From: Candidatus Zhuqueibacterota bacterium
Lineage (GTDB): Bacteria > SM23-31
Assembly (NCBI GenBank): GCA_022562855.1
Contig: JADFON010000101.1
Span: 1 to 6,741, forward strand
Direction of reading: 5' to 3'
Length of the DNA stretch: 6,741 nucleotides
Shown one piece after another: positions 1-5,552 of this stretch. The notes beneath the pieces were generated by a model. The model worked only from the letters and a program-made list of their open reading frames with translations. It searched no databases and was not told where the DNA came from. A program made the position numbers and the translations under genes. The number at the start of each line of letters is the position of its first letter. Positions within the stretch are counted from its first letter, which is position 1.

Positions 1-564
1 GTCGTCGGGGAAGACCTCGCAAATGAGAGTATCACGACCTCCATCGAAGAGATCATCCGTCTGAACGCTACTGCAGTCGGTATTTCTGTTTTTGTCGGGA
101 GCGATTACGAAAACGAAACGCTTCTCAATCTCGCCGAACTCGTCAATGAATGCGAAAATTTCGGTATCCCGGTCATGGCGGTAACCGCAGTGGGCAAAGA
201 GATGGAAAAACGGGAATCTCGTTACCTTGCATTATGCTGCAGGATAGCCGCAGAACTCGGTGCGCGTGTCGTAAAAACATACTGGTGCGAAAAGGATTTC
301 GACAAGGTGGTGAACGGGTGCCCTGTTCCGGTTGTTATGGCGGGCGGTCCCAAATGCGAAACCGAAAAAGAAGTATTCGAATTCGTTCACGATGGGATGC
401 AAAACGGTGCGGTCGGTATCAATCTCGGCAGAAACGTCTGGCAAAGCCCCGACCCCGTCCCCATGGCAAAAGCCCTGCAAGCCATAATCCACAAAAACGC
501 CACCGTCAAAGAAGCGGCGGAGATATTTAACGAAACAAAGAATGCGGGATTAAAATCGAAATAG
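1..564 (+). CDS. LsrF/FbaB-type class I aldolase, C-terminal part (5' end outside window)
   Basis: The frame is open from base 1 and ends at TAG 562-564, giving the last 187 residues. About 100 N-terminal residues are probably missing, since the family is usually near 290 residues. The protein resembles the DeoC/FbaB/LsrF aldolase superfamily, cytoplasmic TIM barrels that use a Schiff-base lysine. The likely catalytic lysine is visible residue 92, in VVKTYW, matching the KTYY lysine of LsrF. The CPVPVVMAGG segment (residues 107-116) and INLGRNVWQS (140-149) match the phosphate-binding loops at the ends of the last barrel strands. LsrF processes the phosphorylated AI-2 signal, whereas other members split fructose-1,6-bisphosphate or make aromatic precursors. 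No lsr genes are visible, so the substrate is open and no symbol is given. The family call is firm; the exact reaction is not. Confidence 0.88.
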   Translation, partial: VVGEDLANESITTSIEEIIRLNATAVGISVFVGSDYENETLLNLAELVNECENFGIPVMAVTAVGKEMEKRESRYLALCCRIAAELGARVVKTYWCEKDFDKVVNGCPVPVVMAGGPKCETEKEVFEFVHDGMQNGAVGINLGRNVWQSPDPVPMAKALQAIIHKNATVKEAAEIFNETKNAGLKSK

Positions 565-576
565 ATTTATTGTTCG

Positions 577-622
577 GTAGAACAGACATTCTTGCCTGCC
601 CCTTATCTGGGGTTTGGGGGTG
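577..622 (+). repeat. REP-like palindromic element: GTAG-led imperfect hairpin with G-rich tail
   Basis: GTAG at 577-580 is followed by an imperfect hairpin, CAGACA (583-588), loop TTCT, TGCCTG (593-598), with one A/C mismatch. Next come CCCC (599-602) and GGGG (609-612), which can pair across a 6-base loop, and then a G-rich stretch ending in GTTTGGGGGTG (612-622). The same 11-mer occurs on the minus strand at 6557-6547. A smaller perfect stem, TGTTC/GAACA (571-575 with 580-584), overlaps the start. A GTAG tetranucleotide before a hairpin is typical of REP elements mobilised by RAYT transposases, but no RAYT gene lies in the window. It could instead act as the transcript end of the aldolase gene, although it has no T-run. 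Confidence 0.4.
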
Positions 623-659
623 AATTTGTTCAAGTGAAATCCTTAGAAAGACATTTTAA

Positions 660-1214
660 GTGAAATCAAAGATATTACATATTGCGAGTGTTGGCGATGT
701 TTTGATTGAAAACAGCAATAGAGCTAAGCGCCTAAGTATTTCTGTTAAGCCTTTCAAGGGTGTACGAGTAGCTGTGCCCAAAAGGGTGAGCTTTTACGCA
801 GCTGAAAAATTTGTGTTTGAAAAAATCAAGTGGATCAGGAAACATGTTGAAAATATGAGATTATTTGAGGAAACTCATAATGGAATGCCGGATAATGGTA
901 AAGTAGAAAATACCGGAGCAGCAAAAAGAAAAATCAAATTAAGAATCTCAAGACTTGCAGAAAAAAATGGATTTGATTTTAACAGGATTACGATCAGAAA
1001 TCAAAAATCCCGCTGGGGAAGCTGCTCATCGAAAAATAACATAAATCTTAACATAAAGTTGGTAAAGCTTCCGGAAGAATTAATGGATTATGTTATTCTG
1101 CACGAACTCGTTCACACAAGAATAAAAAATCATAGCAGCGATTTCTGGCAAGAACTTGATAAGTATGTGGGCAATGCAAAAGCTTTGGCTAAGCAGTTGA
1201 AGAAGTATATGTGA
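660..1214 (+). CDS. YgjP/DUF45 family zinc metallopeptidase (M48-like)
   Basis: This 184-residue protein has the two hallmarks of the YgjP-like (DUF45, SprT/WLM-related) family. SRWGSCS lies at residues 117-123. The zinc-binding HELVH lies at 148-152, with E149 as probable catalytic base and H158 (in NHSSDFW) as probable third ligand. There is no signal peptide or membrane segment, so it should be cytoplasmic. The physiological substrate of the family is poorly known; members often sit beside type I restriction genes, but none is seen here. Start: GTG at 660 directly follows an in-frame TAA (657-659), so no longer form exists, and AGAAAG at 645-650 is a fair ribosome binding site 9 bases upstream. 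The gene is AT-rich by eye (about 33% GC in 901-1020, against about 57% in 1981-2040 of the next gene) and lies between repeat elements. Both facts suggest, without proving, acquisition by transfer. Confidence 0.9.
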   Translation: MKSKILHIASVGDVLIENSNRAKRLSISVKPFKGVRVAVPKRVSFYAAEKFVFEKIKWIRKHVENMRLFEETHNGMPDNGKVENTGAAKRKIKLRISRLAEKNGFDFNRITIRNQKSRWGSCSSKNNINLNIKLVKLPEELMDYVILHELVHTRIKNHSSDFWQELDKYVGNAKALAKQLKKYM

Positions 1215-1242
1215 AGATGTTGCAGGAAAGAGGTCTTCAAAG

Positions 1243-1319
1243 TAGAATTTTCTATGTTGGTTCAAGTTTATAACTTGAACCGGGACGTTTCCGGGCAGGC
1301 TATAAACCTGCTCCGACAT
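1243..1319. repeat. Cluster of hairpins between convergent genes
   Basis: The gap between the ends of the metallopeptidase gene and the aldolase/dehydrogenase gene is packed with inverted repeats. TAGAA/TTCTA occupies 1243-1254. A perfect 10-bp stem, GGTTCAAGTT (1259-1268) with AACTTGAACC (1272-1281), closes a 3-base loop. CCGG (1280-1283) can pair with CCGG (1291-1294). CGGGCAGG (1292-1299) pairs with 1307-1315 with a single bulged T. An outer ATGT (1254-1257) and ACAT (1316-1319) can close the two large hairpins into one branched structure. There is no T-run, so it is not a classic Rho-independent terminator, though its position allows a role in ending transcription from both sides. It more closely resembles an interspersed repeat element. 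Confidence 0.65.
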
Positions 1320-1345
1320 TAATTAGAATATTGGTTTGACAAATT

Positions 1346-3325
1346 TCACACAACCCGTTCATTACCGCCGTCGATGGGGATTTGGGCGCCGGTGGTTTTG
1401 GCGAAGGCGGGTCCCGCCATTGATACCACAAGTTCTGCCACGTTTTTTGATGTGACTTCGGTTTTCAGGAGGTTGCTCGTTTTGTACTCTTCAACCGTCA
1501 CCCCATAGTGTTTTGCTCTTGTTTCCAGAACTTCCTGTGTCCATATCCCCGTGTCGAATACCATGTTCGGGTGAACGATATTGACGCGTATTCCAAATTG
1601 ACCTAACTCCAAAGCGGCAACCCGGGCAAGCTGTGTAAGACCGGCTTTTGCCACGGAGTACGCGGAGGCTCCCGGTCCCGGCGCGGGAACGTTTTTCGAA
1701 CCGATGATAACAACCGCCGGATCGATCCCGTACTTCAGGTAAGGGATACATTCCTGCAGCAGCGACCGGTGGCTGTTGAGGTTCAAATCGATGCTTTTAT
1801 TCCATGCACCGGCATCCTGTTCTTCGATGGTCATACTGCTTGGAAAAGTGCCGGCGTTGCTTACGAGAATATCCAAACCGCCAAACTCCTCAATGGTCCG
1901 TTCAACGGCTTTCCTGACCGCCTTTTGATCGGTTACGTCACAAGCTATTCCAAGAGCAAGACCATTTTCGATATTATTTTCTATTTCCGGGTTTATATCA
2001 AGCCCGGCGACTACAGCCCCCTGTGCCGATAACGTCTCCGCACATGCTTTGCCGATGCCGCTTGCCGCGCCGGTAATTAGTGCGATCTTCCCCTGGAACG
2101 GAGGCGGTGCACCCCCTTTTTTCAACTTTGCCTGTTCGAGTTCCCAGTATTCGATCTCAAATATTTCGCTGTCTTCCAGCGCCTTCCATCCCCCTATTGC
2201 CTCACCCCACTGAATTGCCCTGATGGTGTGTTTTGCGATTCCGGTTACAATATTTACATCCGTCAGGTTTTTCCCCATCACCGCAATTCCCTGTCCGCGC
2301 CATACCGCCCACCGCGGCGCCGGATCGAGACAGGTCAGGGCGCCGTCGGCGTTCCGGTCGAAATATTCACGGTATCGTTCAGCGAATTTATTTACGTCAT
2401 TCTCTGTGTTTCCTGTCATTATCATCGGGATGTGTTTTGCGCGGAAGACATGGTCGGGCGTCAACGGTCCTCGTGCTGCTATCTCTGAAACGTTCGGAAG
2501 ATTCGCAAATCCACGTTCTTCCTTCCCCCTGAGAACCCTGGTTATCATCGCCGTTTCAGCGGCATAAGAAACCGCTTTCCGGAGCCGGGCGACATCCAGG
2601 TGAGGAAATTCCGGTAGCATTCTCTCTTCGACGGCAATGGATTTGTGTGCGCCGTGTTCTTCAAGATAGTTTTCCGCTTTGGTGACAAGTTCTATCATCT
2701 TTTCATAACTTTTGCGTGCGTCATCGTCAAACGTAAAAATCCCATGATTCAACAGAACAATCCCCTCAAGTGAATTCCAATCTATGTCCTTTGTCAACTC
2801 ATACACCTTCTTGGCAAGAATAAAACCCGCCTTGACATATGGAACGATAAGTATATTGTCTCCATAGATTTTCCGGATGTGGTTTTCGCCATCGAGGGTG
2901 TTTGTGACGGTTACAACCGCATCGGCATGTGTGTGGTCGACAAATTTGGACGGGATAATAGCATGAAGTATAGCCTCGACCGAGGGGTTCGGAGCAGATG
3001 AATCGGTCATGGCAGCCCGCTGACCCTTTACCATATCGCTGTCGGACAGACTTTCGAGTTCCGCCATCTTCTTCAATACGTCTAACCGTACCGGTGCAAA
3101 ACCTTCCGCTTCGATCGATGCAAGGTCCCAACCGCTTCCTTTGACGAATAAAACTTCGACAGTTTCACCAAAAAGGTCTTTCACATCACCCTTGACCGAA
3201 GTATTACCGCCGCCGTGCAGGACAAGGTCTTCCTCCTGTCCAATCAACTGTGACGTATACACCCGCATCTTCAGCGGGTCGCCTGCAAACTTTTCTGCAT
3301 CGGAATCATTCCAGCGGCTTATCAT
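1346..3325 (-). CDS. Bifunctional class II aldolase / short-chain dehydrogenase
   Basis: This 659-residue fusion has an N-terminal class II (zinc) aldolase/adducin domain (about 20-400) and a C-terminal NAD-dependent short-chain dehydrogenase (about 411-656). Aldolase marks are HGGGNTS (37-43), E117 in PSVEAIL, the zinc-ligand pair H131 and H133 in HTHAD, and H194 in LNHG. Dehydrogenase marks are the dinucleotide loop TGAASGIG (418-425), D443 after the second strand (suggesting NAD over NADP), NAG (490-492), S543, and catalytic Y556 and K560 in YSVAK. The architecture matches the RhaEW/YuxG group, in which the aldolase cleaves rhamnulose-1-phosphate and the dehydrogenase oxidises lactaldehyde. 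This copy has the HGGGNTS variant and no rhamnose genes nearby, so the substrate is uncertain. ATG at 3325 is preceded by a strong GAGGAG site (3334-3329). The protein is cytoplasmic and full length. Confidence 0.93.
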   Translation of the reverse strand: MISRWNDSDAEKFAGDPLKMRVYTSQLIGQEEDLVLHGGGNTSVKGDVKDLFGETVEVLFVKGSGWDLASIEAEGFAPVRLDVLKKMAELESLSDSDMVKGQRAAMTDSSAPNPSVEAILHAIIPSKFVDHTHADAVVTVTNTLDGENHIRKIYGDNILIVPYVKAGFILAKKVYELTKDIDWNSLEGIVLLNHGIFTFDDDARKSYEKMIELVTKAENYLEEHGAHKSIAVEERMLPEFPHLDVARLRKAVSYAAETAMITRVLRGKEERGFANLPNVSEIAARGPLTPDHVFRAKHIPMIMTGNTENDVNKFAERYREYFDRNADGALTCLDPAPRWAVWRGQGIAVMGKNLTDVNIVTGIAKHTIRAIQWGEAIGGWKALEDSEIFEIEYWELEQAKLKKGGAPPPFQGKIALITGAASGIGKACAETLSAQGAVVAGLDINPEIENNIENGLALGIACDVTDQKAVRKAVERTIEEFGGLDILVSNAGTFPSSMTIEEQDAGAWNKSIDLNLNSHRSLLQECIPYLKYGIDPAVVIIGSKNVPAPGPGASAYSVAKAGLTQLARVAALELGQFGIRVNIVHPNMVFDTGIWTQEVLETRAKHYGVTVEEYKTSNLLKTEVTSKNVAELVVSMAGPAFAKTTGAQIPIDGGNERVV

Positions 3326-3328
3326 GTT

Positions 3329-3374
3329 CTCCTCGTAGTATCAAAAATATCTTTTGTAAATTGATATTTGCAAA
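3329..3374 (-). promoter_or_regulatory. Possible promoter and ribosome binding site of the aldolase/dehydrogenase gene
   Basis: On the minus strand, TTTGCA (3374-3369) and GATATT (3351-3346) are 17 bases apart and could be -35 and -10 boxes. They would start a transcript about a dozen bases before the GAGGAG ribosome binding site at 3334-3329. A 7-bp inverted repeat, AAATATC (3345-3351) with GATATTT (3363-3369), overlaps the -10 box and touches the -35 box, as a repressor site would. The DNA here is AT-rich, so such matches arise easily. The ribosome binding site is secure; the promoter is weak. Confidence 0.3.
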
Positions 3375-3621
3375 ATCCCGTACCGGTTCAAAATTCTCAA
3401 AAATATACCATCTTTCGCTCAATAAGGCAAATAATCTTTTAAGAACGTCCCGGCATATTTTTCTTATCCTCAAATGAAGATAAAATATCATTACACCGTT
3501 ATTCACGATTAGTAGCTAATATTTATTGTTTCGAGAATGAGACTTCTAATAGTGTTTGTTTGAGGTATGGTTTCAGGAATTGCGGTTCAAAATATATTCG
3601 GAATGAACAATGGTTCGGGAT
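3375..3621. other. AT-rich gap with no supported gene
   Basis: This is the central part of a stretch of about 330 bases between the start of the aldolase/dehydrogenase gene and the end of the DUF1232 gene. The only longer open frame (minus strand, GTG at 3506, 66 codons) runs into the start of the aldolase gene in another frame and resembles nothing I know. An 11-base direct repeat, CGGTTCAAAAT, occurs at 3384-3394 and 3583-3593. AACGTCCCGG (3444-3453) is the inverse of CCGGGACGTT inside the hairpin cluster (1280-1289). I see no RNA gene. The gap may hold upstream control sequence or decayed repeat material. Confidence 0.5.
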
Positions 3622-3656
3622 AAAAAACATGTTTAAGCGGGGACGTGCCGGCTTAA
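3622..3656 (-). terminator. Rho-independent-like terminator of the DUF1232 gene
   Basis: Directly after the TGA stop (3659-3657), the minus strand reads TTAAGC (3656-3651), a 12-base middle that allows two more G-C pairs across a C/C mismatch, then GCTTAA (3638-3633). A run of six T (3627-3622) follows 5 bases further on. Stem, GC-containing core and T-run fit an intrinsic terminator, though the T-run is slightly detached from the stem. Confidence 0.6.
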
Positions 3657-4106
3657 TCAACCTAACCTTCTTCTAAGCCTGCCCCATAGTCCTTTACCAA
3701 GAAAACGGTCGGCGTTTACGAGGATATTCTTTATCAGCAGGAGAATGTCGTGTTCACCCGCCCAGAATTTTCTGACCAATTGCGGCGAAGTATCGTTGAT
3801 TACCATGTTCAGGACTAATGCGGTCAACGCGATGTCGTCGAGATAACCCAACGGACCGAACAGGGCTTCCGGCAGGAGATCGATGGGAGAGATGAAATAG
3901 ACTATTGCGGCGGCAAGAATCCCTTTCGTTTTCATCGGCACTTCGGCATCGATAGACAGTTTCCAGAGAAGATAAAACAGGTCGGGCGCAGTCATTAACA
4001 GGTCTCCCCATTTGTTGAGGGCGCCACCCTGTTTGTTCATCCAGTTTTGAATATTCGCGCGTAATTTCAGGTAAAACGATTCGTTTTTGTCAGGAATTTT
4101 TTCCAT
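3657..4106 (-). CDS. DUF1232 (YkvA-like) small membrane protein
   Basis: This 149-residue protein carries the DUF1232 core, with YFISPIDLLPE at residues 70-80 and GYLDDIALTALVLN at 87-100. The core is a conserved helical hairpin around a Pro-Ile-Asp-Leu-(Leu/Ile)-Pro motif. The hydrophobic stretches (about 63-80 and 89-104) suggest membrane association. The biochemical role of the family is unknown. The frame stays open up to a TTG at 4190, but that TTG is the -35 box of a near-perfect promoter (4190-4162), so the true start must lie downstream. I chose ATG at 4106. TTG at 4115 is a real alternative, because AAAGGA (4130-4125) lies 9 bases before it and 18 before the ATG; it would add three residues. 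The C-terminus is very basic (GRLRRRLG). The gene looks monocistronic, with its own promoter and terminator. Confidence 0.87.
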   Translation of the reverse strand: MEKIPDKNESFYLKLRANIQNWMNKQGGALNKWGDLLMTAPDLFYLLWKLSIDAEVPMKTKGILAAAIVYFISPIDLLPEALFGPLGYLDDIALTALVLNMVINDTSPQLVRKFWAGEHDILLLIKNILVNADRFLGKGLWGRLRRRLG

Positions 4107-4161
4107 TTCGCCCAATTTGTCTGTTCCTTTCAAGATTTTTATGCGTTCACTTATCTTTATC

Positions 4162-4190
4162 AATATAGTTCGGATAACCCTGAATGTCAA
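4162..4190 (-). promoter_or_regulatory. Sigma70-type promoter of the DUF1232 gene
   Basis: The minus strand has TTGACA (4190-4185), exactly 17 bases, then TATATT (4167-4162). This is a consensus -35 box and a one-mismatch -10 box at ideal spacing. Transcription would start near 4155, about 50 bases before the chosen ATG at 4106. That rules out the long open frame beginning at TTG 4190 as the protein start. Confidence 0.75.
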
Positions 4191-4250
4191 ATAAATTTGT
4201 GCCGATGAATAACAACTAAAACAAAAAGACAGGTCTTACCATTATTTTTC

Positions 4251-4286
4251 TTGACATTAGTATTTCAATATATTAAAATACTAATG
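4251..4286 (+). promoter_or_regulatory. Promoter of the lipoprotein gene overlaid by a perfect operator-like dyad
   Basis: TTGACA (4251-4256), 17 bases, then TAAAAT (4274-4279) form a strong sigma70-type promoter, with transcription expected near 4286, some 24 bases before the ATG. CATTAGTATTT (4255-4265) and AAATACTAATG (4276-4286) are perfect 11-bp inverted arms around a 10-base AT-only-but-one spacer. The left arm starts inside the -35 box and the right arm covers most of the -10 box and reaches the start point. This is the geometry of a repressor binding site. A second possible -10 box with a TG extension, TATAGT (4288-4293), lies just downstream. No regulator gene is visible, so the binding protein is unknown. 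Confidence 0.65.
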
Positions 4287-4309
4287 CTATAGTACAAGTA
4301 AGCGGAATT

Positions 4310-5473
4310 ATGAAAAAATCCTATAAAATCGTCAGAAGCATTTTTGTTATTTCTTTATTTTTCGCGTGCGGAAATATTGATACCGATGCTGTTATCGAAA
4401 CAATAGACGGAGTAAAGTACATACATAACAATACGCCTTTATGGGGAGGGGAACCGGAAATTGCACTTGAGTTCGTCCGAAAAATCGGTGATTATGATTC
4501 AACAGACGATAATTTTGTCTTCTATAAACCTCGCAACATTTTCGTAGACGAATCCGGCAATGTATATGTTCTCGATGCCGGAAATTTCCGTGTGCAGGTG
4601 TTTGACTCTGATTTAGATTATGTGAAGACTATCGGCAGGCAGGGTCAGGGTCCTGCGGAATTCGGCAGTCCGTCGGCGGTACTGGTTGACGAAAACAACA
4701 ATATCCTTGTAAGCGACCAGTCTAAAAGTAGCATCTTGGTATTTGACCAAAATGGAAAAGAATTCGAAAGAATCAGTTTGCCTGTCCGTTCTACAGGATC
4801 ATTTTTGAAAATTGGAGAGGAATTATTTCTGACTTCCACCATGACCGATACGACGCTTATTTCAGCTTTTGACTTCCAAGGCAATACGCTCTACCGCTTC
4901 GTCCAAGCTAAAAAATACAGCAGAGACGTCGAGTTTAGCATAGGTGTAAGCATAAATTTTCCAATTATTGCAAACTTTTTTTCGTATTTTCAAGACAATC
5001 AGGGCAGCATTATAATAGTATTTAACGTACAAAATCGTATCGAAAAATATTCTTCCGACGGAAGATTGATGTTTCAAGCCGACAGGAGACTCAATTACGA
5101 TGAGTCTTCAGAGCCATATGTCGAAACCCGCATTGTGGAATTATTTACTCCCGATGATCCGACCAGGGAAAAGCGGGAAATGAAATTGCCGGTTTACAAC
5201 AGAATTTCTGCAGGCGCCGGAGTAGATCACCAGGATAGAATCTGGGTATCGACGTTAATGTATCAACCTGAGTACGAAGCGGACCCCGAAAAACAACCCC
5301 CTTTACCGGAGTACATGCACTTTGAAATATTTAACCGGGATGGAATTTTACTCGGCTATCTTGACGTGCCGGAACACTATACGGACAATTTCAAGATATT
5401 TGGAGACAAGATCTATTTTATTGATTCCAAAGATGAAATGTGCGTGTATGAATACAGGATTGTTGAAAAGTAA
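4310..5473 (+). CDS. 6-bladed beta-propeller (NHL-type) lipoprotein
   Basis: This 387-residue protein begins with a lipoprotein signal: basic MKKSYKIVR, a short hydrophobic stretch and the lipobox LFFAC, with C20 as the lipid-modified residue. G21 follows, so there is no Asp inner-membrane retention signal at +2 and the outer membrane is a likely site. The mature part has NHL/propeller blades of the form 'NIFVDESGNVYVLDAGNFRVQVFD' type, at about 76-118 and 123-152, with further degenerate blades at about 300-350 and 363-385. It matches the 6-bladed beta-propeller lipoproteins common in Bacteroidota and relatives. Their ligands are mostly unknown; propellers of this kind bind sugars, peptides or other proteins. 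The gene appears to stand alone and ends convergently with thyX. The ATG is close to AGCGGA (4301-4306), a weak ribosome binding site. The operator-like dyad just upstream suggests it is switched on by a signal. Confidence 0.88.
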   Translation: MKKSYKIVRSIFVISLFFACGNIDTDAVIETIDGVKYIHNNTPLWGGEPEIALEFVRKIGDYDSTDDNFVFYKPRNIFVDESGNVYVLDAGNFRVQVFDSDLDYVKTIGRQGQGPAEFGSPSAVLVDENNNILVSDQSKSSILVFDQNGKEFERISLPVRSTGSFLKIGEELFLTSTMTDTTLISAFDFQGNTLYRFVQAKKYSRDVEFSIGVSINFPIIANFFSYFQDNQGSIIIVFNVQNRIEKYSSDGRLMFQADRRLNYDESSEPYVETRIVELFTPDDPTREKREMKLPVYNRISAGAGVDHQDRIWVSTLMYQPEYEADPEKQPPLPEYMHFEIFNRDGILLGYLDVPEHYTDNFKIFGDKIYFIDSKDEMCVYEYRIVEK

Positions 5474-5552
5474 TTCTCCTTCAATCCTGATCAGAACTGC
5501 ATGTAAACCGAACGCAACAAACAAGTATCAAAATCAGGCAATTTTATATCTT

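Noticed and set aside
150-530. Second plus-strand frame inside the LsrF-type aldolase
   Set aside because: Arg/Ser-rich composition typical of a shadow frame; the aldolase frame carries all family motifs.
609-622. G-quadruplex in the G-rich stretch
   Set aside because: Only two clear G-runs (GGGG and GGGGG) are present; four are needed for an intramolecular quadruplex.
1080-1319. Minus-strand open frame of 79 codons over the end of the metallopeptidase gene
   Set aside because: It reads through the hairpin cluster and then antisense to a well-supported gene; its N-terminal part is translated repeat.
3306-3506. Minus-strand open frame of 66 codons ahead of the aldolase/dehydrogenase gene
   Set aside because: It starts with GTG without a clear ribosome binding site, runs into the aldolase coding region in another frame, and shows no recognisable domain.
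5474-5552. Terminator between the convergent lipoprotein and thyX genes
   Set aside because: CCTGAT (5486-5491) and ATCAGG (5533-5538) are the only arms found; they are 41 bases apart with no GC-rich stem or proper T-run.
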